Part shown: piece after piece, positions 12,351-22,975 of the stretch
Position numbering within the stretch: position 1 is the stretch's first letter
Layout: every line of letters starts with the position of its first letter
Origin: Inia geoffrensis
Taxonomy: Eukaryota; Chordata; Mammalia; Artiodactyla; Iniidae
Direction: 5' to 3'
NCBI GenBank assembly: GCA_036417435.1
Contig: CM070918.1
Coordinates: 29,829,523-29,893,522, forward strand
Length of the DNA: 64,000 bases
Made by a program: the position numbers and the translations under genes
The notes under the pieces: model-generated
The model's database searches: none
What the model was told of the DNA's origin: nothing
The model's input: the letters and a program-made list of their open reading frames with translations, nothing else

Positions 12351-13924
12351 AGTATTACTTTTGCTATCAGAAAAGATTTAAAAGGATATAGTTTTTTTAA
12401 TTATATAAATTAAAATTAAAGTGAAATCAGCATATTCACCAAAATTAAATCTTGATATCTGTATTTATGTCCTCATCTAATTTTGCTATTTTACCCTGGG
12501 ATCATCTAAAAACCAAGACACAAATTTAAATAATATTTCACTTTACCTTTTAGCTACTGAAAATCTTCCATATTGTCTTCTATGAAATCTGACCAACGAA
12601 GACATCTTAAATCCTAGAAAAATAAATTGTATTCTTCTTTTAGGATTAAGTAAGAAAATCATTTTCACAATATCAATAGCACAGTGAAACTTGTAAGTGG
12701 CAATGCTTGTTTCCATCACCCACTCTGCACCACAATACACCAATTTTCAAGCAAACACAGCAATGAAGACCAGCTAATCACAGCCCACAGATACCCTCCC
12801 AACTCTATTTCTCTGCTAAAGAAAAAGTTTAAGTCAATAAAACATCTAAGGAAGACGCAAGGACACTGGCATCCCAAGGAATGGAGAAAAGGAAAGGAGG
12901 TAAGTAGGACACAGTGCAAACGTCTAATTCAACAAACAAACCTGAATTTTATTTCACTGATTTCAGTTCCACTTTGGTGTCCTCTGTCTTCCTTCAGAAC
13001 CACATTCAGCTTGATAAGGAGCCATGGCAAAGCCAAGCCACCACAAAGCTTCACATTGAGCACAACTTGCAGGGATTCAGGCCTGGCTGTCCCCACTCCA
13101 AAGGCCACGTGTGAAACGACCAGGCTGCACTGGGTCACTTCTATAGGACTGCATCGCGGGATCGAGGAACAGTTGTGATGCCAGAAGTGTGTGCCACACC
13201 CGGCACAGAGCCACCACCAGGGAGACAAAGGTTTTTAGAATATACTTCCTAGTTATGGAAAGAAGAAAAAGTAAAGCGGCATAAGGAGAACCGCCAGCCT
13301 AGGAAGAAGAGGGAAGCATTCCATGGGAAATGATCTGCATGACGCCTGGTACAGAATAAGTGCTCGAAAAACAGCAGCCACTTCTATTCTTGGAATGACT
13401 CAGCTGCAGACAAGGAAATCAGCCTGTCGACTCCCCAGTAGACCCCTGTCCTTGGAAGCCTCAGCAAACCACAGCAACACATCAAGGACCTTCACCGTGT
13501 GGACACAGCCTCAGGCACTTTTGAAGCTGACACACAAATCCTGCAGCTTGAGCCAGACTCATACAGTAGGGTCGAGAAGAGACAGGCCAGCTGCTGCTGA
13601 GAGACTGGAGCTCTGCTTCCCCATGAAAGAAGGCGGCTCCTGGGGCCTGAGCCATACTTCAAATCCACTGATCACATCAAACACACGCTGCTGGGGGCAG
13701 CGAGTGAGCGAGGTGTTCAGGTGCTGGAGGGTGAGGTCAGCTGCAGGGACCCATCGTGTAGGTGTTGGGGAGCCAGGGATGCTTCAGGGGTCTTAGGCAG
13801 TGGCGAAACACACGTCTTTGCAAACACACTGAATGCGCTGCCCTTGAGGCTACCTCTTATTTTTCACCCTAATTGGCATGTTTTCCCATCTCCTCAGAAA
13901 CAGCCCTGGGAGACGTTACATAGC
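12351..13924. other. Unique sequence, no supported gene
   Basis: Free of recognisable repeats. Holds open frames of 164 codons (12684-13178, +), 99 codons (13228-12929, -) and 157 codons (13323-13796, +) with no motif I recognise. On the minus strand 12617-12550 is bordered by tttttctag and AAAG|gtaaag, and 12929 ends at CAG|gtttg, so minus-strand exons are possible. Confidence 0.4.
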
Positions 13925-14240
13925 TCTAAAAGTGCGGTCTTTGGTGTGAGACAATCTGGGTTTGCGTCCTGACTCCAGCTGCCTCCTTGGGCTCACCACT
14001 TAACCCGAGGAGCTACCCACTCCCAGCATTGAAGATTAAATGAGATAACCTTATGTATAAACACCTTGAAAGCACAGTACCTGGTACAAGGTAATACTCA
14101 TAACTGTGGCTCCTGTTATCGACTCAATTTGCAAATGAGGATACCGAGCCCCAGACAGGTTAAGCAACGGGAACTCTGACCTTGCCATCAAACTGTGGGA
14201 TTGCTGTTCTCTACCACACTACCTCCAACTGATCTACTTC
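13925..14240 (-). repeat. MIR SINE relics
   Basis: 13925-14110 is a reverse MIR (gattaaatgagataacc, cagtacctggtac). 14120-14240 is a + strand MIR piece (caaatgaggataccgagccccagacagg). Confidence 0.65.
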
Positions 14241-14669
14241 CCCAACAAACCTTAAAAATCCTCCAAGGATAAATTTTGATTTACCTGGAGGCTTGCTGAC
14301 TTAACTCAAGGCGCTAACAGGTCAATATTTTCAGAACACGAGTAAAGTTGGCCTTGAGACTATGTGAACTTGGGACTGGGGTTGGGTCCCTATAATTGAT
14401 ATAGGTAATCACTATGGAGTGATTACCACATGGTATGAACTCAACAGATTAATTATGGTGACCAGGTCTCAAGCTCAGATCCTTACAGAGTCTGGGTTGT
14501 ACTAGGATGACCATCCATCCCAGCTTGAGCACCAAGTCTCACATCCTGTGAACCTGCTCAGCACTAGGCCAAGTGGGACAGCTGGTCCCTTGGCTGTAGC
14601 ATAACTGAGTGATGGAGTAAAGAGCTGTTCCATCTCCGTTTGGGTTTTCCATTTCTGAGAAGCAATCAT

Positions 14670-14831
14670 GTACAGTGGGGTATGAGCTAGGGCTCTGAGG
14701 CCAGCCTCACTTGGTTTACATCCTAGCTCACTGCTCACCAGCTACAGGACCCTGGGACAACTTACCCAACCTCTCCACAACTGTCTCCTCTCCTGTAAAA
14801 ATGGAGCTAGTAGAGCCCCTGACCTATAGGG
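14670..14831 (-). repeat. MIR relic, left part, split by MER20
   Basis: Reverse MIR (gggctctgaggccagcctcacttggtttac, cctctccacaactgtctcctc). It continues at 15043-15082 (gcagtgttgtgaggataag) beyond the MER20. Confidence 0.65.
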
Positions 14832-15042
14832 CAGAGGTCCTCAACACTACTGATATTTTGGACCCTTTCAGTCTCTGCTGTAGGGGCGTCCTGTGCATTG
14901 TAGGATGTTTAGAAGCATACTTGACCTGTACACTCTAGACACCAGGAGCACCAACCCCACCAAGTCATGGCAATCAAAAGTGTCTCCAGACATTGCCAAA
15001 TGTCTCCTGGGGGGCAAAATTGTCCCCAGTTGAGAATCACTG
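14832..15042 (-). mobile_element. MER20 hAT-Charlie DNA transposon, full length
   Basis: About 211 bp, close to the ~219-bp MER20 consensus. Begins cagaggtcctcaac and ends gttgagaatcactg, with the diagnostic core cagacattgccaaatgtctcc. Inserted inside an older MIR. MER20 copies have been reported as uterine enhancers in placental mammals; no function is implied here. Confidence 0.8.
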
Positions 15043-15420
15043 GTCCAGGCAGTGTTGTGAGGATAAGTGAGGTGATGCACACATCAGTTTCTTTGGAGGG
15101 TCTGTTTCTACAGGAACAAAGAGATTAAAGCCTTAGTGATAAAGCAGGAAGGTGGCAAGCCAAGAGATGAGCAAAAGGGACCTGGGACAGGCCAAAGGCT
15201 GGCAGCCAAGCGACTGCTGGGTGGGACAAAAACCCTGCGAATGGAGCCCAAATGCCCAGCATCCTTCTCACATGAGCATGGGCTTCTATTCCACCCCAGA
15301 GGCAAAAGGTTCAGGGGATTACTCCTTAGCTGCTGGCATAGGGCCGTCACAGAGAACAAAATCCTCTCTCACTGTACATAGTCCTTTTCTCTTGAATGTG
15401 TTCACATACTTGTGAAGTGC
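15043..15420. other. MIR remainder then unique sequence
   Basis: 15043-15082 completes the split MIR. The rest shows nothing recognisable. Confidence 0.45.
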
Positions 15421-15535
15421 ACCTGTTCATCAAATGTTGAGTGCTTACTGTATGTCAGGTATACAGCGGTGAAAAAATAGACAACAGTCTCTGCCCTCAT
15501 GGAGCTTGAAACATATTGTGCTGGTTTGTGTGTAA
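15421..15535 (+). repeat. L2/MIR-type relic
   Basis: gttgagtgcttactgtatgtc...ctctgccctcatggagcttg is the usual L2 3' signature. Confidence 0.6.
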
Positions 15536-15569
15536 TGCATTTTCAACCAATAAAAATGTGTCATGATGT

Positions 15570-15601
<32 letters not shown>

Positions 15602-15604
15602 AAA

Positions 15605-16215
15605 CTTCACACTTACTAGGATGGATATAATCCAAAGGAGAAGTGTTGGTGAAGATGTGAAGAAACCAAAACCCTCATATAACGCTGGTGGGAATGTAAA
15701 ATGGTACAGCCTCTTTGGAAAGCTGTTTGGCAGGTTCTTAAAAAGTTAAACATAAATTTACCATATGACCCAGCAATTCAACCCATCTACCCAAGAGAAA
15801 GGAAACGTATGTCCACATGAAGACTCGTATGTGTATGTTCATATAAGAGTTATTCACAAAAGCCAAAAAATGGAAACAATTCAAATGTCCATCAACTGGT
15901 AAACGGATAAGAAGAAAAAAATGTGGTATATCCATACAGTGAAATACTATTCAGCAATAAAAAGTACTGATATAGGCTACAACACGAATGAACCTCAAAA
16001 ACTTTAGGCTAAAGTGAAGACCAGTCACAAAAGACTACATATTATATGATGATTCCATTTATATGAAATATCCAGAAAATGTGAATTCACAGAAACGGAA
16101 ACCAGATCATTGGTTGCCTGGGGTAGAAAGAGGAGTGACTGAAAATGGGCGCAGGGTAATTGGTGTCACACAAATGTTCTAAAATTGACTGTAGTAATGG
16201 TTTATGGAGATCTAC
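15605..16215 (+). mobile_element. Old L1M ORF2 end, split by SINE
   Basis: ctggtgggaatgtaaaatgg, ccatatgacccagcaattc and later bases are the L1 ORF2 C-terminus. The 3' UTR resumes after the SINE at 16547-16615 (attaaacctcaataagctg). Confidence 0.8.
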
Positions 16216-16216
16216 T

Positions 16217-16546
16217 AAAAATAATTAATTAATTAGTTTATTTATGGCTGCAGAGTGTCTTCGTTACTGCGCGTGGGCTTTCTCTAGTTGCAGCAAGCGG
16301 GGGCTACTCTTCATTGCAGTGCACGGGTTTCTCACTGCGGCGGCTTCTTTTGTTGCGGAGCACGGACTCTAGGGTGCGCGGGCTCAGTAGCTGTGGCTTG
16401 TGGGCTCTAGAGCGCAGGCTCTGTAGTTGTGGCACATGGGCTCAGTTGCTCCGCAGCATGTGGGATCTTCCTGGACCAGGGCTCGAACCCGTGTCCCCTG
16501 CATTGGCAGGTGGATTCTTAACCACTGAACCACCAGGGAAGTCTCC
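16217..16546 (-). mobile_element. CHR-1-like SINE (long form)
   Basis: Reverse copy in the L1M 3' UTR: T-rich tail with (AATT)n at left, caccagggaagtctcc head at right. Confidence 0.88.
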
Positions 16547-16615
16547 AAAAAAATCATTAAATTCAAAATGAGTGAATTCTATGGTGTGTAAATTAAACCT
16601 CAATAAGCTGTATTT

Positions 16616-17590
16616 TAAAAATGAAATCAGACCTCTGGTTTGGAAAGTGAGGCCCAATTTGGCCAATCAGATGTTTTGCCGGACAATTTCCATAAACTAG
16701 TAGGCTAAATCAGCAACTCCTGGATTTTGCTCAAAATATAGTTAAAACATGCATATAAAAAACACAGCAGAGAATGGTAGTAATATCCTCTGCAACTCTT
16801 TAGAAGTATAATGAGAAATACTTGAGCTGTCAACTTAAGTGTGCAAGGGGGAAATTAGTTTTTCCTCCATGAGCTTGGGGACAGGATCACTTGACCAGCC
16901 TGGCAAAATGACACCTCACCCTAGAAGGTAGTGGTAGCCCACCCAAAAGCAAGTGCTGGGGATTCCAGTGCATTCTCAACACAAACTGAGGGCAGCATTT
17001 GAAAGCCAGCACTTAATTGCAGGTGGCCTCTTGTCTGCTATCATTCCTTCATCACAAAAGAGTCACAGCAGGAGGCATTTACCTTACAAAACAGTCTTGG
17101 CCTCTATTGTCCTGGGACTGGGACAAAGCTGAAATACAAAGATGACTCAAAAAAGTGAATCTCAGTTTGGGGCTTTCAAGATCCAGTTCCTTCAAGGGTA
17201 ATATTGACCTTATCTGATTTTCCCCAGGCACTGAACTCCCAGACAAGACCCAACCCTGCTATACTTGCTCAAATGCCTCTTTCAGACCGAGGGCAGAACT
17301 GTCTTGACCGCCCCCGTACCCTCAGCCTACCCAACGCTGGCTTCAGATGCCACTAAGATACCGACCTAGATGTGAGGGTTACAGGGTGAACAAAGATAAG
17401 AGCTCCGTCTGCCTTCCGGGGGAAAAATTCATTAACAAACGTTAAGCAGTCAAAACCAATTAATCACCGAAGGAAGATCACGACCGTGCAGTAATGAGCA
17501 AGGAAGCGGAGGCACGAAGCTAATGGTGCAACAGGAGGATATCTCTGCTCGAAACCTTTATCCATATTAACGTCTTTAAATATCAAAAGA
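16616..17590. other. Intergenic unique sequence
   Basis: No repeat recognised. On the minus strand 17128-17083 has acceptor- and donor-like borders (see the candidate at 17770-18366). Otherwise nothing is supported. Confidence 0.4.
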
Positions 17591-17594
17591 TCCT

Positions 17595-17740
17595 ACAAGA
17601 TAAGTTCTGTTATTATCCCATTTTAGAGATGAGAAAACGGAGGCACAGGGAGGTAAAAGAACTTAGCCAGGGTCACACGGCTCAAGTGATCCACCCACAC
17701 TCATATCTCTCCTGACTCCAGAAGCCTGGCGTAATCGCCA
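17595..17740 (+). repeat. MIR relic
   Basis: Diagnostic ttatcccattttagagatgag, agaacttagccagggtcacac and ctcctgactccag. Confidence 0.75.
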
Positions 17741-17769
17741 AATTTGCTGCCTCAATAAACGTGGGAGGA

Positions 17770-18366
17770 AGGAATTAATGGAGCCAGCTACAGCAGATTA
17801 GCAAGAGTTCTCCCAAGGAGGGAAAGGGACAGCGGGCCGAGGAGAGGCTGATCCAGACAGCACCGACCTGCATCTGGTGAGGACTCGACAAGGCGGGAAG
17901 GCAAGGGGACCTGCCGGGAGGCTGTAAAAGGACGCAGGAGGGGCCTTGAGTGGCTGATGAAGATTCCCGAGTTCGCTCCGAGGCAAAGTGTCCAGCCCAT
18001 CTGCCCACTTCCCAGGTGGGGAAACTGAGGCCCCCAAGAAGCGAAAAAAACGAGGATGTGAGGCGCTGGTCCCGCCTGGGCCTCCCTAAGCTGCCATCCT
18101 CAAGGTCATTGAGGGCGTGGGGGCTGGGCTGCGGTGAGGCCAGGCCAGGCCCACCTGCCCTCAGGGGGCCGCTTACCTGGCCGCAGCACACCTCCATGGC
18201 TTCCTTAGGCAGCCTCTGCGAAGCCCTTCCCTCCAGCTTCACCACTCCCACCTTCCCCGCGTGCCAGCGGTCCCGCCCCCGGCAGCCCCGCACACCGAGC
18301 CCGCCTGGGCAGCAAAGCTGCCAACAGCGCCCCTACCGGCGGGGAGGAGCAAGCCGCGCACCGCTT
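17770..18366 (-). other. GC-rich block with candidate minus-strand first exon (18177 to about 18360)
   Basis: A GC-rich island-like block in otherwise AT-rich repeats. Read on the minus strand, a leader of about 160 nt reaches an ATG in a strong context (gccATGG, at 18197-18195), then seven codons (MEVCCGQ), then a near-ideal donor CAG|GTAAGC at 18177/18176. A possible next exon on the same strand lies at 17128-17083, with acceptor tttgtatttcag and donor AAG|GTAAAT, but in the ATG frame it stops after 14 residues. A noncoding transcript or an alternative promoter is therefore more likely than a protein gene. Not recognised as a known gene. Confidence 0.3.
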
Positions 18367-18475
18367 TGCTCTCTATTCCTTTGCACCTCTTGTGACTTTT
18401 CCTTTCCCTTTTTTTCCTTTCCTCCCTCTCTTTTGTTTCCTTTGTCTTTCATTTTTTTTCAATCAGACAGTTGTT
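18367..18475 (+). repeat. Pyrimidine-rich tract
   Basis: About 110 bp that is almost only C and T (tttcctttccctttttttcc...), ending in caatcagacag. Read on the + strand it resembles a very long polypyrimidine/acceptor tract; on the minus strand it lies just upstream of the candidate first exon. Confidence 0.6.
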
Positions 18476-18479
18476 CTTT

Positions 18480-18555
18480 CGTTCATTCTTTCATTCATCA
18501 AGTATTTGTGTGCCAGGAACTCTTCAAAACGGTGGGGATAAGGCAGAGAAGATAA
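18480..18555 (+). repeat. L2 relic
   Basis: ttcattcatcaagtatttgtg and ccaggaactcttcaaaacg follow the L2 3' pattern. Confidence 0.5.
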
Positions 18556-18747
18556 ATTTATTCTAGTAGAGGAAGACAATAAACCAATGGCTTTCAAACA
18601 TTTTTACCACCACCCACAGTTGCAATACATTTTACATCACTTTCCAGTAAACACAGACACATACACATGCACATATATGAAACTGAAACTCGTTTCACAA
18701 AACAATATTTATCTTGTAGACTGGCAGCATCTCAAAAGATGACCAGG

Positions 18748-18925
18748 GGGCCTTCCCTGGTGGCGCAGTGGTTGAGAGTCCGCCTGCCGATGCAGGGGAC
18801 GTGGGTTCGTGCCCCGGTCCGGGAGGATCCCGTGTGCCGCAGAGCGGCTGGGCCTGTGAGCCATGACCGCTGGGCCTGTGCGCCCGGAGCCTGTGCTCCG
18901 CAGCGGGAGGGGCCGCGTACCAAAA
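18748..18925 (+). mobile_element. CHR-type SINE (short form)
   Basis: Flanked by an exact 14-bp target duplication aaaagatgaccagg at 18734-18747 and 18926-18939. A shortened 3' half is noticeable: about 178 bp against 200-210 in its relatives. Confidence 0.93.
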
Positions 18926-18939
18926 AAAAGATGACCAGG

Positions 18940-19984
18940 AAACCTGCTATCAAGCAAAGCTAACTTTGTTAGACTTGCTGCAGTAATGGAGAACACGACC
19001 TTGACAATCTGAGTGGGGGAAGGTGAGGAAAATAAATTTACAGGGTTGGGGTCTGGACTCAGGTGGTTCAAAGCAGGTCTTTCAAGAGAGGAGTCAACTG
19101 GGATTGGGCAGCAGTCACAACATAGTATTTTAGGATTGGTGAACACAGCAAGGCAAGGGTCTTAAAGCAAGTTTCAATAAGTAAAACTGCTGTTTGATAC
19201 GCAAGCTGTTTTCCCAATGACCAATCCTGATGGAGGTCCTGATGGGAGAGCCCATCCAGCAAACCATCCAGATAAATAGGCTTGGATGAAATCCCTAAAG
19301 TAATTTATTGGTTTACAGCCTTCTCTTACTGAGCACAAATTCATTTTTGCTGTATTCTACAGGTCAAAGCAATAGCAAAAAGCACCCAGACTCAAGAGAA
19401 TGGGACACAGACCCACCTCCTGATAGAAGGAAGGTCAAAGAATTTGTGACCATCTTAAATCCCCCATATTTGGGTTATGTGGGAAATAAGGAGTTCTTTC
19501 TTCTAAGCTCAAGAAAGAAGAGGGATTAGGCAGACTGTGTGGATGGCCTGGGCACTGGAGTTATACTTTCCTTCTGGCACGGACACGTAAATGTAACTTT
19601 CCTTGTACTATATAGTGCCAACCTTGAGTCTCAAGGTTGAATCTAGTATCCCTTGAGTGAGCTATTTGTAACCAGCTATTAATATTATATCCAGAAATAA
19701 CCAACAAAACTCATAAACCTGGAAAAAAAGGTTAACATAAAAGCAATTCTTTCCATCTTTACATTACAGTATATGGGCAGAGAATGAAAAACAGAATGAC
19801 TACAATAAGCCAACGATGATTTAAAGAGCAAAATAAGGAAGGCAAGTTGAGGTTTTGACCCCAATTTTGTGTAGAAGCTACCTTTTCTGCATGTCACTTG
19901 ATCTGATGGTCACAGAGTAGCTGTGTTTCTTTCCACATTGTTGGTCTTTAGAGGAATCTGAGCCTCCTCAGATGGTTGTCTAAT
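18940..19984. other. Intergenic, nothing recognised
   Basis: No SINE, L1 or exon signature that I can support. Confidence 0.4.
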
Positions 19985-20199
19985 TGTCAAAGGGTAATGA
20001 ATGGATCAACAAAATGGAGTATATACGTACAGTGGAATATTATTCACTCTTAAAAAGGAAGGAAATTCTGATATATGCTACAACATGGATGAACCTTTAG
20101 TTCATTATGCTGAGTAAAATGATTCAGTCACAAAAGGACCAATACTCTATGATTCCACTTACATGAGGTACCTAGAGTGGTCAAAATCATAGAGATAGG
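19985..20199 (+). mobile_element. Old L1 3' end, left part
   Basis: cagtggaatattattcac, caacatggatgaacctttag and ggaccaatactctatgattcc. The element continues at 20533-20755 after an inserted SINE. Confidence 0.8.
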
Positions 20200-20210
20200 A
20201 AGTAGAATGG

Positions 20211-20521
20211 GGACTTCCCTGGTGGTGCAGTGGTTAAGGCTCCATGCTCCCAGTGCAGGGGTCCCAGGTTCAATCTCTGCTCTGGGAACTAGACCCCACA
20301 TGCATGCCGCAACTAAGAGTTCACATGCCACAACTAAGAGTTTGCATCCCACAACTAAGGGGCCCATGTGCTGCAACTAAGGAGCCCTCGAGCCGCAACA
20401 AAGGAGCCCATGAGCCACAACTAATGAGCCCACCTGCTGCAACTAAAGACCCAGCACAACCAAATAAATAAATAAATAATTAATTTAAAAAAATTCTAAA
20501 CTATTAAAAAAAAAATGAAGA
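20211..20521 (+). mobile_element. CHR-related SINE with internal short tandem repeat
   Basis: Target duplication aagtagaatgg at 20200-20210 and 20522-20532. Typical head (ggacttccctggtggtgcag). The region from about 20310 to 20440 is built of about six diverged units of roughly 22-25 bp around 'caactaaggagcccatgagc', then an (AATA)n/(AATT)n tail. Confidence 0.88.
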
Positions 20522-20532
20522 AAGTAGAATGG

Positions 20533-20755
20533 TGGTTGCCAGGAGCTAGAGGAATGTGGAGTTACTATTTTATAGGTACTGAGTTTCAGTTTGGCAAGAT
20601 GAAAAGGGTTTTGGAGATGGATGGCCACGATGTTTGCACAACAATGAGAATATCCTTAAAGGTGCCAGAATTATACACCTAAAAATGGTCAAAATAGTAA
20701 ATTTTATGTATATTTTATTACAATATAAAATCCATTTTATAAAAAACAGAAAAGG
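20533..20755 (+). mobile_element. Old L1 3' UTR, right part
   Basis: ggtggttgccaggagctag to attttattacaatataaaa, the continuation of the 19985-20199 element. Confidence 0.8.
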
Positions 20756-20814
20756 TGTCAAAGAGTCTATCCCTCATATCTTCAATGGTTTTGCCTTTCT
20801 TTTTTTTTTAAACT

Positions 20815-22351
20815 TTTGAATTTTATTTTATTTATTTTTTTTATACAGCAGGTTCTTATTAGTCATCAGTTTTATACACATCAGTGTATACATGTCAATT
20901 CCAATCACCGAATTCATCACACCCCCACGCCCACCCCCCGCTGCTTTCCCCCCTTGGTGTCCATATGTTTGTTCTCTACATCTGTATCTCAATTTCTGCC
21001 CTGCAAACTGGTTCATCTGTACCATTTTTCTAGGTTCCACATACATGCGTTAATATACAATATTTGTTTTTGTCTTTCTGACTTACTTCACTCTGTATTA
21101 CAGTCTCTAGATCCATCCACGTCTCAACAAATGACTCAATTTCGTTCCTTTTTATAGCTGAGTAATATTCCGTTGTATATATGTACCACATATCCATTCG
21201 TCTGTCGATGGGCATTTAGGTTGCTTCCATGACCTGGATATTGTAAATAGTGCTGTGATGAACATTGGGGTGCATGTGTCATTTTGAATTATGGTTTTCT
21301 CTGGGTATATGCCCAATAGTGGGATTGCTGGATCATATGGTAATTTTATTTTTTGTTTTTTAAGGAACCTGCATACTGTTCTCCATAGTGGCCGTATCAA
21401 TTTACATTCCCACCAACAGTGCAAGAGGGCTCCCTTTTCTCCACACCCTCTCCAGCATTTGTTCTTTGTACATTTTCTGATGATGCCCATTCTAACTGGT
21501 GTGAGGTGATACCTCGTTGTAGTTTTGATTTGCATTTCTCTAATAATTAGTGATGTTGAGCAGCTTTTCATGTGCTTCTTGGCCATCTGTATGTCTTCTT
21601 TGGAGAAAGGTCTATTTAGGTCTTCTCCCCATTTTTGGATTGGGTTGTTTGTTTCTTTAATATTGAGCTGCATGAGACGTTTATATATTTTGGAGATTAA
21701 TCCTTTGTCCGTTGATTCGTTTGCAAATATTTTCTCCCATTCTGAGGGTTGTCTTTTCATCTTGTTTACAGTTTTCTTTGCTGTGCAAAAGCTTTGAAGT
21801 TTCATTAGGTCCCATTTGTTTATTTTTGTTTTTATTTCCGTTACTCTAGAAGGTGGATCAAAAAACATCTTGCTGTGATTTATGTCAAAGAGTGTTCTTC
21901 CTATGTTTTCCTCTAAGAGTTTTATAGTGTCCCGTCTTACATTTAGGTCTCGAATCCATTTTGAGTTTATTTTTCTGTATGGTGTTGAGGAGTGTTCTAA
22001 TTTCATTCTTTTACATGTAGCTGTCCAGTTTTCCCAGCACCACTTATTGAAGAGACTGTCTTTTCTCCATTGTATATCCTTGCTTCCTTTGTCATAGATT
22101 AGCTGACCATAGGTGCGTGGGTTTATCTCTGGGCTTTCTATCTTGTTCCATTGATCTATGTTTCTGTTTTTGTGCCAGTACCATATTGTCTTGATTACTG
22201 TAGCTTTGTAGTATAGTCTGAAGTCAGGGAGTCTGATTCCTCCAGCTCCGTCTTTTTCCCTCAAGGCTGCTTTGGCTATTCGGGGTCTTTTGTGTCTCCA
22301 TACAAATTTTAAGATGATTTGTTCTAGTTCCATAAAAAATGCCATTGGTAA
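20815..22351 (-). mobile_element. Young LINE-1, 5'-truncated
   Basis: Contains the last 1.5 kb of an L1 on the minus strand: 3' tail at about 20800-20850 (as ttttttttta...), 3' UTR, and a continuous 397-codon open frame (22345-21152) for the C-terminal third of ORF2p, including the [10 protein letters not shown]...LLHC motif. Long uninterrupted frame and close match to 3800-5320 indicate a recent insertion. Carries the same 7-nt deletion near the ORF2 end as the 386-5355 copy. The 5' end abuts the T tail of a SINE. Confidence 0.93.
21152..22345 (-). pseudogene. L1 ORF2p C-terminal third, open but incomplete
   Basis: 397 codons starting within the element at [18 protein letters not shown] and ending [16 protein letters not shown] at a stop created by a 7-nt deletion; the original C-terminus ([17 protein letters not shown]) follows in another frame (21215-21030). 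There is no endonuclease or RT catalytic region, so no activity is possible. Confidence 0.88.
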
Positions 22352-22561
22352 TTTTTTTTTTTTTTTTTGGCATTACGCGGGCCCCTCACTGCTGTGGCCC
22401 CTCCCGTTGCGGAGCACAGGCTCCAGACGCGCAGGCTCAGCGACCATGGCTCACGGGTCCAGCCGCTCTGCAGCATGTGGGATCTTCCCGGACCGGGGCA
22501 CGAACCCGTGTCCACTGCATCGGCAGGCGGACTCTCAACCACTGCGCCACCAGGGAAGCCC
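22352..22561 (-). mobile_element. CHR-type SINE (short form)
   Basis: Reverse copy with T18 tail at left and caccagggaagccc head at right, sitting exactly at the truncated 5' end of the minus-strand L1. No target duplication is visible, because the L1 does not continue beyond it. Confidence 0.92.
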
Positions 22562-22614
22562 AAGACAAATCATTATTGAAGGACACTAATGAAGGTCTAA
22601 AGAAATGAAGAGCT

Positions 22615-22975
22615 AAGGACTTCCCAGGTGGCGCAGTGGTTAAGAATCCGCCTGCCAATGCAGGGGACACGGGTATGATCCCTGGTCTGGGAGGACCCCA
22701 CATGCCGTGGGGCAACTGGGCCCATGCGCCACAACTACTGAGCTGCGCTCTGGAGCCCGCGAGCCACAACTACTGAGCCTGCGTGCTATTACTGAAGCCC
22801 ACACGCCTAGAGCCCGTGCTCTGCAACAAAGAGAAGCCACCGAATGAGAAGCCTGCGCACCACAAAGAAGAGTAGCCCCTGCTCGCCACAGCTAGAGAAA
22901 GCCTGCACACAGCAACAAAGACCCAATGCAGCCAAAAATAAATTAATTAATTAACTAATTAATTAATTTTTAAAA
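22615..22975 (+). mobile_element. CHR-1-like SINE (long form)
   Basis: Flanked by an exact 16-bp target duplication aaagaaatgaagagct at 22599-22614 and 22976-22991. Tail of (AATT)n type. Confidence 0.94.

Noticed and set aside
12684..13178. 164-codon open frame
   Set aside because: No recognisable domain, poor start context, no splice support on that strand and no similarity to a protein I know. A chance frame is the simpler reading.
13323..13796. 157-codon open frame
   Set aside because: No motif, and composition typical of noncoding GC-moderate DNA.
17950..18555. 201-codon plus-strand open frame in the GC-rich block
   Set aside because: Proline/serine-rich translation of GC-rich DNA that runs on into a pyrimidine tract. 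Stops are rare in such composition, so the length means little.
20816..21157. Plus-strand open frame of 113 codons
   Set aside because: Antisense of the L1 3' UTR; the same peptide appears antisense at 5007-5336.
22272..22608. Overlapping open frames reading like '[18 protein letters not shown]' in many places
   Set aside because: The same peptides recur at every short CHR SINE (for example 9404-9705, 27570-27860, 28341-28610, 29851-30170, 39466-39874). They are SINE DNA read in each frame, not genes.
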